A DNA stretch of 64,000 bases, taken from positions 248,001-312,000 of the forward strand of contig CAWEYW010000007.1 of the NCBI GenBank assembly GCA_963813415.1, given 5' to 3'. Of the stretch, positions 14,992 to 24,049 are shown piece after piece. The notes below the pieces were generated by a model that saw only the letters and a program-made list of their open reading frames with translations, searched no databases and had not been told where the DNA came from. The position numbers and the translations under genes are program-made. Origin of the DNA: CAIWHR01 sp963813415 (GTDB taxonomy: Bacteria > Pseudomonadota > Gammaproteobacteria > Burkholderiales > Casimicrobiaceae). Every line of letters starts with the position of its first letter. The first letter of the stretch is position 1.

Positions 14992-15810
14992 GTGCGCCGC
15001 GCCACCACAGCCCGCCCGCCGACGACATCCCGATCCGTGCTTCTCGAATGGCTGCCCGACGCGCCGTGGCACGTCCTTGCTTTGCTGCCGCTGGTGATTC
15101 TCATCGCGTACACGGTGTTCGGCGCGACGGGGTTCGGCTCGTCGATCATTGCGGTGCCGGCACTTGCCCATGCGTTTCCGCTGACCTTCGCGGTGCCTCT
15201 GGTGACCACGCTCGACTGCGTGGCCACCACGACCGCGAGCTACCGGCAATGGCGCCGTGCGCGCTTCGACGAGTTCAGGCGCCTCCTGCCGACCCTGCTG
15301 CTGGGCATCCTTGCGGGCGCGACGTTGCTCGTCCGACTGCCGCGGGCGCCGGCGCTGCTCGCGCTTGGCTCGTTCGTCACGGCGTATGGGCTCTACCTGC
15401 TCCTCGGACCGCGCGAGCGCAAGACGATCAGGGGCGCCTGGGCCATCCCGATCGGCTTCATCGGCGGCGCGTTCAGCGTGCTGTTCGGGACCGGCGGGCC
15501 GATCTACATCGTCTACCTGTCCGCGCGCATCCACGACAAGTCCGAGCTGCGTGCGACGTCATCGCTCCTCATCACCGTGAGCGTCTTCATCCGCATGGTG
15601 GTATTCATCGTCTCGGGGCTGCTGACGCAGCGCGGCCTGCTGGTGGCCGCCGGTCTGATGGTGCCGCTCATGTTCGCGGGCTATGCCTGCGGCAATCGGC
15701 TGCACCACGCCCTGTCGCGCACCGGCGTGATGAAGCTCATCGCAGGCTTGCTGATCGCCAACGGATCGCTGCTCGTGGCGCGCGCGGTGGCGAGCCTGCG
15801 TGAGACATGA
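14992..15810 (+). CDS. TauE/SafE-family membrane permease
   Basis: Up to 272 residues with about eight membrane helices and the family blocks FGATGFGSSIIAVP near the N-terminus and GGAFSVLFGTGGPIYIVYL in the second half. Members export or import sulfur-containing or other small organic anions; the substrate is not evident. Start uncertain: GTG at 14992 or GTG at 15037 (VLLEWLPD), the latter fitting the usual family length better; neither has a strong ribosome binding site. The gene lies just downstream of the divergent tRNA and is not in an obvious operon. Confidence 0.85.
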   Translation: MRRATTARPPTTSRSVLLEWLPDAPWHVLALLPLVILIAYTVFGATGFGSSIIAVPALAHAFPLTFAVPLVTTLDCVATTTASYRQWRRARFDEFRRLLPTLLLGILAGATLLVRLPRAPALLALGSFVTAYGLYLLLGPRERKTIRGAWAIPIGFIGGAFSVLFGTGGPIYIVYLSARIHDKSELRATSSLLITVSVFIRMVVFIVSGLLTQRGLLVAAGLMVPLMFAGYACGNRLHHALSRTGVMKLIAGLLIANGSLLVARAVASLRET

Positions 15811-15895
15811 CCCATCGCGCGGCAACCCGGGCACGCGCCCGGGGCAACGGCTAGAATCGGGACGGCGAAGCGCAATCGAGGACAGACGAGTGGCG

Positions 15896-16831
15896 ATGGT
15901 CCATCACGGCATGACGCTCAATATCTCCGCGGTCGAACGGGAGACGGGCCTCTCGAAGGACGTGCTCCGGATGTGGGAGCGCCGCTACGCCTTCCCGCGG
16001 CCGGGCCGCGACGACAATGGCGAGCGGCAGTACACCGTGGCCGACGTCTCCAAGCTGCGCGCCGTCAAGCGCCTGATGGACATCGGCATGCGTCCGGGAC
16101 GCCTCATCGAATGTTCGCTCGACGAACTCAACGCGCTGGCCGACGCGCGCGTGGAGCCGCGGCAGGAGGCAGTTGCCCCTGCGCTCGAGCGCGACATCAT
16201 CGATCTCCTGCGGAACCACGATGTCGTGGGCCTGAAGCATGCGCTCGCCAATCTCATCATGCGCCAGGGCGTCCAGCGCTTCGTTCTGGAGACGGCCACG
16301 CCGCTCAATCGCGCCGTCGGCGACGGCTGGATGCGCGGCGAGCTGCAGATTTTCGAGGAGCACCTGTACACCGAGCAGATGCAGAGCGCGCTGCGCAGCG
16401 CGATCAATGCGTTCCCGCGGTCCGAGGGCACGCCCCGGGTTCTCCTGACCACGTTTCCCGGCGAGCAGCATGGCCTTGGTCTGCTGATGGTCGAGGCCGT
16501 GCTCGTGACGGAAGGAGCGTTCTGCGTCTCGCTTGGCACCGAGACGCCGCTCGAGGAAGTGCGGCGCGCCGTGATCGCGCACAAGGCGCACCTCGTTGCG
16601 TTGTCTTTCTCGGCAGGTTTTCCGGTGCGCCAGGCGAGCGATGGGCTCGCGGCGCTCAGGCGCGAGCTGCCACCCACGACCACGCTGTGGGCGGGGGGAG
16701 AGATGACGCGTCGCGTGCGCAAGACGCTTCCCGGCGTCGTGCTCATCCCCGAGCTGGCGGCGACCGCAGGCGCACTCAAGAGCTGGCGCGCGCACTGGGC
16801 ACAGGCAGCGCCGTTCCTCGGCGCCGCGTGA
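15896..16831 (+). CDS. MerR-family regulator with cobalamin-binding-like domain
   Basis: 311 residues. Residues about 6-75 are a MerR winged helix (NISAVERETGLSKDVLRMWERRY). Residues ~100-300 resemble the B12-binding sensor of LitR/CarH-type proteins: a helical cap (LRNHDVVGLKHALANLIMRQG, WMRGELQIFEEHLYTEQM) followed by a Rossmann-like part with GEQHGLGLLMVEAVL, whose histidine sits where the cobalt ligand is expected. Such proteins can be light- or B12-responsive repressors. ATG 15896 is chosen; GTG 15890 is also possible. The controlled genes are not evident from context. Confidence 0.8.
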   Translation: MVHHGMTLNISAVERETGLSKDVLRMWERRYAFPRPGRDDNGERQYTVADVSKLRAVKRLMDIGMRPGRLIECSLDELNALADARVEPRQEAVAPALERDIIDLLRNHDVVGLKHALANLIMRQGVQRFVLETATPLNRAVGDGWMRGELQIFEEHLYTEQMQSALRSAINAFPRSEGTPRVLLTTFPGEQHGLGLLMVEAVLVTEGAFCVSLGTETPLEEVRRAVIAHKAHLVALSFSAGFPVRQASDGLAALRRELPPTTTLWAGGEMTRRVRKTLPGVVLIPELAATAGALKSWRAHWAQAAPFLGAA

Positions 16832-16898
16832 TCGCCGCCCGGGCACGATCGGGTTGCGCGGCAAGTGCGGCGCATCGCATGGACGGAGCAGCCGCGGC

Positions 16899-17844
16899 GT
16901 GGTGACTGCACTCTCGCTGATGCTGCTGTTCGTCGGCGGCCTCGGCGGATACTTCCTGTGGGCGGTTGCCGCGATTCGCTCCGGTGCCGATCCGCTCCAC
17001 GTCGTGGTCGCCCTGCCGCTCGCTTACATGGCGATCTTCGCGGCAGTCACCGGCCTCTGGTTTGCACTCGCATGGATCTACCGCAGCAAACGGCCCCCGG
17101 AAGCACAGCTTGGCGTGCGCGGCACCGTGCGCCTGTTCTGGCGCGAGTGGACCACGCTGATGGGCTCGGGCCTGCGCATGGGATTCGGCTGGTGGTTCAT
17201 GCGCGAGCCACCGCCGCAGGTGGCCGCCGCGCCGGTGCTGCTCATCCATGGCGTGCTGTGCAATGCCGGCGTGTGGCTGGGCATGCGCGGCGCCCTGCGC
17301 CGGCTCGGCATCGGTCCCGTTTACACGATCACGTACGGGCCGCCTCTGGCATCCATCGACAGCTTCGCCGCCCAGCTCGCCGGCAGCATCGACGCGATCG
17401 TCGCGGCGACCGGAGCGCCGCGCGTGGCCCTCGTCGGGCACAGCATGGGAGGGCTGGTCGCCCGGGCCTACCTGCGGCGCTACGGCAGCGGCCGCGTGGC
17501 GCGCCTCGTTACCATCGGCACGCCGCATCGCGGCAGCGTGCATGCCTGGATGTTCCTCGGCAGGAGCCTCGCACAGCTTCGACCGGGCAACGACTGGCTG
17601 CAGGAGCTCAATGGCGGCGCGTCGCGCGGACGTTCCGATGCTGTCGATCTGGTCCTGGCACGACTCCATGGTCGCGCCGCAGGATTCCGCATCGCTACCC
17701 GGGGCGCGCAACATCGCCCTCGTGGGCGTCGGTCACAACGCGCTGCTGCGCGAGCCCGACGTCACCAGACTGGTGGCCGAGGCGTTGCACGGCGAACTGG
17801 CTCCGTCGGATGTCGCGTGCGCTACCAGTGGATGCCCTGGGTGA
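16899..17844 (+). pseudogene. alpha/beta-hydrolase (triacylglycerol lipase-like), frameshifted
   Basis: The N-terminal two-thirds encodes two membrane helices (residues ~5-25 and ~35-60), then an alpha/beta-hydrolase domain with the oxyanion segment LLIHGVLCN and nucleophile VGHSMGG. After WLQELNGGASR, near 17625, the reading frame must shift by +1 to continue with ADVPMLSIWSWHDSMV (catalytic acid) and ALVGVGHNALL (catalytic His). Read as it stands, the protein lacks two triad residues. Start is uncertain (GTG 16899 or ATG 16920). The end overlaps the convergent acyl-CoA reductase gene by 23 bp. Either a recent pseudogene or a sequencing error in a GC-rich run. Confidence 0.75.
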
Positions 17845-19810
17845 GTTGCGCGAAGGCCATCTGCTCGGCGGTGAGCTGCTGCGGTCCCTCGCCTTCCTTG
17901 CGCCCCAGCGCCGCCGGCGAATCGGGGAACATGTTGTACGCGGTGTTGAGCAGGATCTGGGTGAGTTTCGGCGCGACGGCATGGCACACGGCGCCGAAGA
18001 TCCCGAGCCGCGTGGCGATGCGCACCGGCTTGTAGACGATCGCCTCGGCGACGAGGTCCGCGGCCTCCTCGGGCGACAGGGTCGGCACGTTCTCGTACAT
18101 CTTCGTGGGCGCGATCATCGGGGTGCGCACGAGCGGCATGTTGATCGTCGTGAAGTTGATGCCCTTGTCAAGGAATTCCGACGCCGCGCACGCCGCGAAC
18201 GAATCCAGCGCGGATTTCGATGCCACATAGGCGGAGAACCGCGGTGCGTTCGACAGCACGCCGATGGACGAGATGTTGATGACATGGCCGCGCCGCTGCT
18301 CGACCATTTTCGGCATGAACCCGAGGATGAGTCGCACGGCGCCGAAGTAGTTGAGCTGCATCGTGCGCTCGAAGTCGTGGAAGCGATCGAGCGAGTTCAT
18401 GATTCCGCGCCGGATCGAGCGCCCGGCGTTGTTGATGAGGTAATCGCACCCGCCGTGCTCGTCCAGAACGCGCGCCACGAGGGCGTCGCACGATGCCATG
18501 TCGGAAAGGTCCGCGGTGTAGATCCAGGCCTTGCCGCCGAGCTTCTCGATCTCCTGCTTGGTCTCGAGCAGCTTCTCCTCGCCGCGCGCGACGAGAACCA
18601 CGTGCGCGCCGGCATCCGCCAGCCGCAGCGCGGTCGCGCGGCCGATGCCCGATGACGAGCCGGTGACCACGGCCACCCTGCCCTTCACGCGACCGGAGAG
18701 CGACCGATCGATGAAGAGATCCGGGTCGAGGTTGCGCTCCCAGTAATCCCAGAGTTGCGCGGCGTACGTTTCCACGTGCGGCACGCTGATGCCGGACCCC
18801 TTGAGCGCCTTGGTCGCTTCGCGATTGTCGTAGCGCGTGGGCCAGTTGACGAACTGGAACACGTCGCGCGGGATGCCGAGATCGGTGAGCACCGCGCGCA
18901 ACATCCGCTTCACGGGCGAGAGCGAGCCGAGGCCGTACAGGATCGGCGCCGGAATGAAGCCGAACATGCGGGCATTGAGCCGCATCGTCATCTGCGGCGC
19001 ATGTGCCGCCCTGGCGAAGATGTTCAGCACCTCGCCGATACGGTGCGGCGCGGGGTCGGTCAGGTGGAACGTCCTGCCATCGAGGCCCTTCTTGTGGGCG
19101 ATGAAGTCGAGGGCGGAGGCGACGAAGTCCACCGGCACGATGTTGATGCGGCCACCCTCGATGCCGATGGTCGGCATCCATTGCGGCAGCGCCTTGCGCA
19201 GTTTCTGGATGAGCTTGAAGAAGTAGTACGGCCCGTCGACCTTGTCGATGTAACCGGTCTTGGAGTGGCCCACCACGAAGCCGGGACGGTAGATGCGAAA
19301 CGGCCGCTGGCACTCGTGCCGGACGATGCGCTCGGCATCGTGCTTGGTGCGGAAATACGGATGGTCGAGCTCCTCCGCCTCCTCGAACATGTCCTCACGG
19401 AACACGCCCTCGTACAGGCCCGCGGCGGCGATGGAGCTGACGTGATGGAAACATCCAGCCTGCACCGCCTCCGCGAACTCGACGGCGTGCCGCGTGCCAT
19501 CGACGTTGGCGACCATCTGGTCCTCCGCACTCGCTGCGAGGTCGTAGATCGCGGCGAGATGGAAGAAATGGCGCACCTTGCCCTTGAGCTTGCGGGTGTC
19601 GGCGGCCGAGACTCCCAGCCGCGGCTCGGCGAGGTCACCGATGATGGGGACGACCTGGCGCTCGTCGGCATTCCAGAATTCGCGCAGCGCCGCGAGCTTG
19701 TCGAGCGAGCCCTTGCGCACCAGCACGTAGACGGTTTCCTGCCGCTCGAGTAGCCGGGCGACGAGGAAGCGACCGATGAACCCGGTGGCGCCGGTGACGA
19801 AATAAGACAT
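17822..19810 (-). CDS. two-domain alcohol-forming fatty acyl-CoA reductase
   Basis: 662 residues with two Rossmann domains. The N-terminal extended-SDR domain (about 1-360) has TGATGFIG and an active-site YFRTK. The C-terminal classical SDR domain (about 380-640) has TGSSSGIG, NNAGRS and YVASK. Length, domain order and extended stretches such as DKVDGPYYFFKLIQKLR and SSIGVLSNAPRFSAYVASK match, from memory, the Marinobacter enzyme (Maqu_2507) that reduces acyl-CoA through aldehyde to fatty alcohol with NADPH. It lies 3 kb from a wax ester synthase gene, which would esterify the alcohol. Its promoter has a perfect TATAAT (19873-19878, minus strand) next to a shared palindromic operator. Confidence 0.9.
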   Translation of the reverse strand: MSYFVTGATGFIGRFLVARLLERQETVYVLVRKGSLDKLAALREFWNADERQVVPIIGDLAEPRLGVSAADTRKLKGKVRHFFHLAAIYDLAASAEDQMVANVDGTRHAVEFAEAVQAGCFHHVSSIAAAGLYEGVFREDMFEEAEELDHPYFRTKHDAERIVRHECQRPFRIYRPGFVVGHSKTGYIDKVDGPYYFFKLIQKLRKALPQWMPTIGIEGGRINIVPVDFVASALDFIAHKKGLDGRTFHLTDPAPHRIGEVLNIFARAAHAPQMTMRLNARMFGFIPAPILYGLGSLSPVKRMLRAVLTDLGIPRDVFQFVNWPTRYDNREATKALKGSGISVPHVETYAAQLWDYWERNLDPDLFIDRSLSGRVKGRVAVVTGSSSGIGRATALRLADAGAHVVLVARGEEKLLETKQEIEKLGGKAWIYTADLSDMASCDALVARVLDEHGGCDYLINNAGRSIRRGIMNSLDRFHDFERTMQLNYFGAVRLILGFMPKMVEQRRGHVINISSIGVLSNAPRFSAYVASKSALDSFAACAASEFLDKGINFTTINMPLVRTPMIAPTKMYENVPTLSPEEAADLVAEAIVYKPVRIATRLGIFGAVCHAVAPKLTQILLNTAYNMFPDSPAALGRKEGEGPQQLTAEQMAFAQLTQGIHW

Positions 19811-19889
19811 GGCTCGCTCCTCGGTTTCGGCAGCGGGCGACTGCGGGCGTCGCGGCTGCGTGGGTCGCGCGGATTATACGGCGCGCGCT

Positions 19890-19907
19890 TTAGTATGATT
19901 GCTCTAA
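19890..19907. promoter_or_regulatory. shared palindromic operator, site 1 (acyl-CoA reductase / phasin)
   Basis: Minus strand TTAGAGCAATCATACTAA. It is shared in form with 25890-25907 and 28081-28098; consensus TTAGANNAANCANNCTAA, an imperfect two-fold TTAG-N10-CTAA. On the minus strand a TATAAT (19878-19873) lies 11 nt downstream, on the plus strand TACAAT (19918-19923) lies 10 nt downstream. The site therefore covers the -35 region of both divergent promoters. It is probably the binding site of a regulator acting on both genes. Confidence 0.6.
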
Positions 19908-19953
19908 CGCCGCGCCCTACAATGCACATTGCGCGACATCAAGGGAGAGAGCA

Positions 19954-20526
19954 ATGCTGAAGAAGGCGAAGGCGGAAGCGGGCGCGAAACCGGTCGAGCA
20001 GGCCAAGGAGCTTTCGCAGTCGGTGCTCAACTCGTCGCACCAGATCTGGCTCGCGGGGCTCGGTGCCTTTGCGCGGGCGCAGCAGGAGGGGATGAAGGTG
20101 TTCGAGACGCTGGTGCGGCAGGGGCAGCAACTCGAAACGCGCACGCGACAGGCTGCCGCAGATACCGCAACGGCGGCGCGCGGCGCCGCGAGCGCCAAGG
20201 CGAAGGAGATGCAGAAGATGGCTGGCGGTACGTGGGACAAGCTGGAGCAGGTGTTCGAGGATCGCGTGGCGCGGGCGCTGTCGAAGCTCGGCGTCTACAC
20301 CCAGAACGATGTCGAGCGGCTGGCCGAGCGCGTCGATGCGCTGAGTGAAGCCGTGAATCGCCTCGTGAACGCGCCGGGCACGGCCGCGGGTTCGGGCACG
20401 CGGCGCCGAGCGTCACCGGCGACGAAGGACTCCGGTGCGGCAAAAAAGGCGCGCCGAGCGGCGGCGAAGAAGGCTACCGGGGCTGGACGCAAATCCGCCG
20501 GCGCCGCCAAGACGCCTGCGGGCTGA
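19954..20526 (+). CDS. phasin-family granule protein with histone-H1-like tail
   Basis: 190 residues. Residues 1-130 form the phasin domain: amphipathic helices with SSHQIWLAGLGAFARAQQEG, the typical phasin block, and a coiled region VERLAERVDALSEAVNRL. The C-terminal ~55 residues are rich in Lys and Ala (KKARRAAAKKATG), as in PhaM/PhaF-like phasins that tether granules to nucleoid DNA. Probably coats PHA or neutral-lipid granules. Good ribosome binding site GGGAGAGAG. It is divergent from the acyl-CoA reductase, with which it shares the operator, and ends at a strong terminator. Confidence 0.85.
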   Translation: MLKKAKAEAGAKPVEQAKELSQSVLNSSHQIWLAGLGAFARAQQEGMKVFETLVRQGQQLETRTRQAAADTATAARGAASAKAKEMQKMAGGTWDKLEQVFEDRVARALSKLGVYTQNDVERLAERVDALSEAVNRLVNAPGTAAGSGTRRRASPATKDSGAAKKARRAAAKKATGAGRKSAGAAKTPAG

Positions 20527-20545
20527 CGGGCAGGCGCTGCACGCA

Positions 20546-20580
20546 GCTAAAAAGGCCCGCGCCATGCGGGCCTTTTTAGC
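20546..20580. terminator. bidirectional rho-independent terminator
   Basis: Perfect 15-bp stem GCTAAAAAGGCCCGC / GCGGGCCTTTTTAGC with a 5-nt loop, carrying A- and T-runs on opposite sides. It serves the phasin gene (ends 20526) and the convergent acyl-CoA-binding-protein gene (ends 20606). Confidence 0.95.
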
Positions 20581-20605
20581 TGGATGTACGTCGGGCAATC
20601 GCGAC

Positions 20606-20899
20606 TCAGTCCCGGTTCAGCCGCTCCACCTGCTTCACGTAGTTCTGCATGGCATCCTCACTGCTCATGCCCTTGAGCTTGGTCCATGCGTCGTACTTCG
20701 CGCCGCCGGCGAAGTCGAACCCGCCGGGCCGTTCGCCCCTCACGTCGCCTTCTTTGGCCTGCTTGTAGAACGCGTACAGCTTGAGCAGCGTCGCGTTGTC
20801 CGGTCGCTTCTTCGTCTGCTTCGCCGCCGCAGCGGCGGCCTCGAACTGGGCCTTGAGATCGGGTTTCTTCGCTGCGGGTTTTTTCGCTGCGGTCGCCAT
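20606..20899 (-). CDS. acyl-CoA-binding protein (ACBP)
   Basis: 97 residues: a short Ala/Lys-rich leader then the four-helix ACBP domain with LLKLYAFYKQAKEGD, FDFAGGAKYDAWTKLKGMS and NYVKQVERL. It binds medium- and long-chain acyl-CoA in the cytosol and buffers the pool for synthesis or oxidation. The neighbours are an acyl-CoA-consuming wax ester synthase (divergent) and an acyl-CoA reductase, which fits a carrier role in lipid storage. The 117-bp divergent spacer to the wax synthase carries a weak version of the shared operator at 20942-20959 (TTAGCGCGAACACGAAAA). Confidence 0.93.
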   Translation of the reverse strand: MATAAKKPAAKKPDLKAQFEAAAAAAKQTKKRPDNATLLKLYAFYKQAKEGDVRGERPGGFDFAGGAKYDAWTKLKGMSSEDAMQNYVKQVERLNRD

Positions 20900-21016
20900 G
20901 GGTTCCTCGGGCTGCGTGCCACATCGGGCATCTGTGCTACTTTAGCGCGAACACGAAAACGCAGGCAATCGCGCTCCCGCTGCGCGCCTCGCCACTCCCA
21001 ACCCATTCTCCACCCC

Positions 21017-22471
21017 ATGCCTCGGCGCGAAAAGATCTCCGCCGTCGATACCGCCTGGCTGCGGATGGACCGGCCGGGCAATCCGATGATGATTTGCGGC
21101 GTGTGGCTGCTGCGCTCCCGCATCCCGTTGTCGCGCTTGCGGCGCACGATCGACGAGCGATTCCTGTGCTTCGGCCGGTTCCGGCAACGCCCGGTCCAGC
21201 AGAATGGCGCGGCGTTCTGGCAGGACGACGCGGCGTTCGATATCCGTCGGCACGTCCTCGAAGCCACGCTGCCCGAACCCGCCGGCCAGCCCGAGTTGCA
21301 GCATCTCGTCAGCGCGCTCGCCGGCACGCCGCTCGATCCCGACCGGCCCCTGTGGCAGTTTCTGCTCGTGCGCAACTATCGGCATGGCACCGCGCTCGTC
21401 GTGCGCATGCACCATTGCTACGCCGACGGAATCGCGCTCACCCAGGTCGTGCTGTCGATGACCGATGCGGGCCCACACGGGCCGGCCGCACTCCCTCCAC
21501 CACCGCGGCGCGCATCGCGTGCGCACTCGAGCGACGACTTGAACTGGCTCACGCAGCCGATCGACGGCGCACTGCGCCTCGCGACGAAGATCGGGAGCAC
21601 GCTGCTGGAGAAGGGTGTCGAGCTCTGGGCCAATCCGCTCAAGGCGGTGGACCTCGCGCAGCAGGGCGGCGCCTTCGCGCGCGAGATTGCGAACCTGGCG
21701 CTCATGGGCGAAGACTCGCCTACGCGCTTCAAGGCCGTGCCGCGCGGCAAGAAGCACGTCGCCTGGGCGGATCCCCTCGATCTCGACGAAGTGAAGGCGA
21801 TCGGCAAGGCGCTCGGGGCGTCGGTGAACGATGTGCTCATCTCGTGCGCCGTGGCGGCGCTGGGCGAGTATCTGCGCAGCCGGAACGATCCTGTGCACGG
21901 GGTGATGATGCGCGCCCTCGTTCCGGTCAACCTGCGCCCGCCGGCGCATACGTATCAACTCGGGAACCAGTTCGGGTTGGTGTTCCTCGATCTGCCGCTG
22001 GGGCTGCGCAATCCCGTCGAGCGCCTCTACGCGGTGCGTGCCAACATGCGTGCGCTGAAGGGATCGTATCAGCCGGTGCTGACGCTCGGGTTGCTCGCGG
22101 CCGTGGGCGCCGGGCCGAAGATGCTGCAGGATCAGCTCCTCGAGACGCTGGCGAAGAATGCGACGGCGGTGATGACCAATGTGCCCGGCCCGCAGCAGAA
22201 GCTCTATCTCGCCGGCAGCGCCATCGACGCGATGATGTTCTGGGTGCCGCAGTCCGGCAATATCGGCATGGGCGCCTCGATCATCTCCTACGATGGCCGC
22301 GTGCAGTTCGGACTCATCACCGATCACGAGATCTGTGCGGAACCGGAGCGCATCGTGCCGGGCTTCACGCGCGCCTTCGAGGCGCTGGTGCTCACGACCT
22401 TGATGGCGCCGTGGCCATGGGAAGGTGATCTCGACCCGGCGCTCGCCGCCGCGGCCGCGGGCATGCGTTGA
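21017..22471 (+). CDS. wax ester synthase / diacylglycerol acyltransferase (WS/DGAT)
   Basis: 484 residues, the usual length for the family. The catalytic motif HHxxxDG appears as HHCYADG at residues 132-138. Further family blocks are SAVDTAWLRMD at the N-terminus, ASVNDVLISCAVAALGEYL, ALVPVNLR, and TNVPGPQQKLYLAG near the C-terminus. It transfers acyl groups from acyl-CoA to fatty alcohol (wax ester) or diacylglycerol at the membrane or droplet surface. The nearby alcohol-forming acyl-CoA reductase makes wax ester the likely product. The ATG at 21017 follows a divergent promoter region shared with ACBP. Confidence 0.93.
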   Translation: MPRREKISAVDTAWLRMDRPGNPMMICGVWLLRSRIPLSRLRRTIDERFLCFGRFRQRPVQQNGAAFWQDDAAFDIRRHVLEATLPEPAGQPELQHLVSALAGTPLDPDRPLWQFLLVRNYRHGTALVVRMHHCYADGIALTQVVLSMTDAGPHGPAALPPPPRRASRAHSSDDLNWLTQPIDGALRLATKIGSTLLEKGVELWANPLKAVDLAQQGGAFAREIANLALMGEDSPTRFKAVPRGKKHVAWADPLDLDEVKAIGKALGASVNDVLISCAVAALGEYLRSRNDPVHGVMMRALVPVNLRPPAHTYQLGNQFGLVFLDLPLGLRNPVERLYAVRANMRALKGSYQPVLTLGLLAAVGAGPKMLQDQLLETLAKNATAVMTNVPGPQQKLYLAGSAIDAMMFWVPQSGNIGMGASIISYDGRVQFGLITDHEICAEPERIVPGFTRAFEALVLTTLMAPWPWEGDLDPALAAAAAGMR

Positions 22472-22487
22472 CGATCCCGGTGCCGCG

Positions 22488-23264
22488 TCAGTCGAGCTCG
22501 GCGCGTGCGTGCTCCACGTCGAGGCGCTCCATCGCATCCGTGGGACGGCATTCACTGGCGGCCTGGTAGAGCTTCTCGGCGTCGGCGAGACGCGACTTCC
22601 CGAATAGCAGCAGGAGGCCGTTGGCGTACTCGGTGCGCGCGATCGCCGATTCTGGATGAAGCTTGATCGCCGTCTCGTAATGTTCCACGGCGGCATCCTT
22701 CTTCGCGCCGTAGGTCATGCCGCCGACGAGCGCGCCCACCTTCCCGATCACCTCCGCGTGGTAGGCGCCGTAGGCCGTATGTGCCTCCGCGTGCTTGGGC
22801 TGGAGCTTGAGGGCAGTGGTGAGCGCTTCCCTGATCTTGCCGCCGAAGCCCTGCGCCAGCGCCTTCGCGATGGAAATGCCCTGGCCGTAGCGACCCAGCG
22901 TGAACGCGTAGAGGTAGTGCGCGTTGGCATCCTTCGGCGCCTCCGCGCGGCGCGCATCGGCCCATTGCGCCGCTTCCTCGAAGAGCGCCAGCCTGGTCTG
23001 CTCGCTCTTCTCGAGATAGTGCGCGTAAATGCCCTGCGCCTTGATGGCCGCATTCATCGCGGCGCCACCGGCTGCCCTGCCGCGCTCGACTGCCGCGCCA
23101 AACTCGCCCGCGTGAAAGAGGCGCCATGCTTCGAGCGCATCGCCGCTCTTGGGCAGCGTCTCGCAGTCGCCGCGATGCAGACGGCCCCAGTGCTTTTTCA
23201 GGCCTGCCGCATCGTAGGCATATGCTGCATCCGCGTACGGAAACTTCGTCCATTTCCTGGTCAT
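22488..23264 (-). CDS. TPR-like helical protein of unknown function
   Basis: 258 residues, no signal peptide or membrane helix. Repeated helix pairs typical of tetratricopeptide proteins are visible (ALTTALKLQPKHAEAHTAYG, AVEHYETAIKLHPESAIARTEYA), and LFHAGEFGAAVERG near residue 50 resembles a TPR helix. Likely a cytosolic scaffold. Its start overlaps the stop of the upstream TetR regulator gene by 4 bp, so the two are co-translated; it converges on the wax synthase with 16 nt between stops. Confidence 0.7.
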   Translation of the reverse strand: MTRKWTKFPYADAAYAYDAAGLKKHWGRLHRGDCETLPKSGDALEAWRLFHAGEFGAAVERGRAAGGAAMNAAIKAQGIYAHYLEKSEQTRLALFEEAAQWADARRAEAPKDANAHYLYAFTLGRYGQGISIAKALAQGFGGKIREALTTALKLQPKHAEAHTAYGAYHAEVIGKVGALVGGMTYGAKKDAAVEHYETAIKLHPESAIARTEYANGLLLLFGKSRLADAEKLYQAASECRPTDAMERLDVEHARAELD

Positions 23265-23950
23265 TGCACCGCTCCGGCGTTGCCGCGGGAGGGACTTCCG
23301 ACGGCGAGATAGTCCCGTGAAATGCGGCTGATCAGCGCCCTTGCCGGTCCGACGAGATGCGGCTCGATCAGCATCAGCACGTGATGGGCGACGCGATTGA
23401 GATTGGTGTCCCCGGCATCGGCGCGATCGGCATGGCAGAGTCGCTCGTAGGTCATCGACTGGGTGATGTTCAGCATGGCATTGCGCGCGAGAGCCGCCAG
23501 GGCATCATCGGAGGCGTCGAGCTCACCGGCGTCGCGCATGCCGGCGAAAATGGCGCGCATGGTGGCCTCACCGTCGCGCAGCAGGCGGGCAAAGCGGCTG
23601 CCGAGGGGCCGTTGCCGGAGGGCGAGATCGGCGACGTCCCGATACAGGAAACGGTACGCCTGCATGCGCTCGAGCAGGAGATGCACGAGCAGCCAGAAAT
23701 CCTCGACGTCGATGCGTCGGCCCTCGGGCGCGCTCAGCAGCGGCCGCACTTCCGCGTCGAACGCGGCGTAAAGCTCGACGACGATCTCGTCCTTGTTGCG
23801 GAAGTGATAGTAGAGATTCCCCGGGCTGATGTTCATTTCGTTGGCGATGTCGGCCGTGGTGATGCGTGGCTCGCCGAAACGATTGAACAGGTCGAGACTC
23901 GTTGCCAGGATGCGTTCGCGGGTGCGGCGGGGACGCTTGCGTTCGGCCAT
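23261..23950 (-). CDS. TetR-family transcriptional regulator
   Basis: 229 residues. The N-terminal helix-turn-helix is clear (RERILATSLDLFNRFGE, ITTADIANEMNISPGNLYYHFRNKDEIV). The C-terminal ligand domain (about 80-215) is helical, and the FLYRDVADL stretch recalls regulators of lipid metabolism. It is co-transcribed with a TPR-like protein and lies within the storage-lipid genes, so it is a candidate regulator for the TTAG-N10-CTAA sites, although no such site is seen upstream of its own gene. Confidence 0.9.
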   Translation of the reverse strand: MAERKRPRRTRERILATSLDLFNRFGEPRITTADIANEMNISPGNLYYHFRNKDEIVVELYAAFDAEVRPLLSAPEGRRIDVEDFWLLVHLLLERMQAYRFLYRDVADLALRQRPLGSRFARLLRDGEATMRAIFAGMRDAGELDASDDALAALARNAMLNITQSMTYERLCHADRADAGDTNLNRVAHHVLMLIEPHLVGPARALISRISRDYLAVGSPSRGNAGAVQ

Positions 23951-24049
23951 CAGGGCCTTCGGGGACCTTCCGTGCGGGGTGCGCAGAGTCTAGCAGGCAC
24001 CTCGCGCCCCCGCGAGGGCGGGGCATCCGCCGCACGGCGCCTGGTGGGG

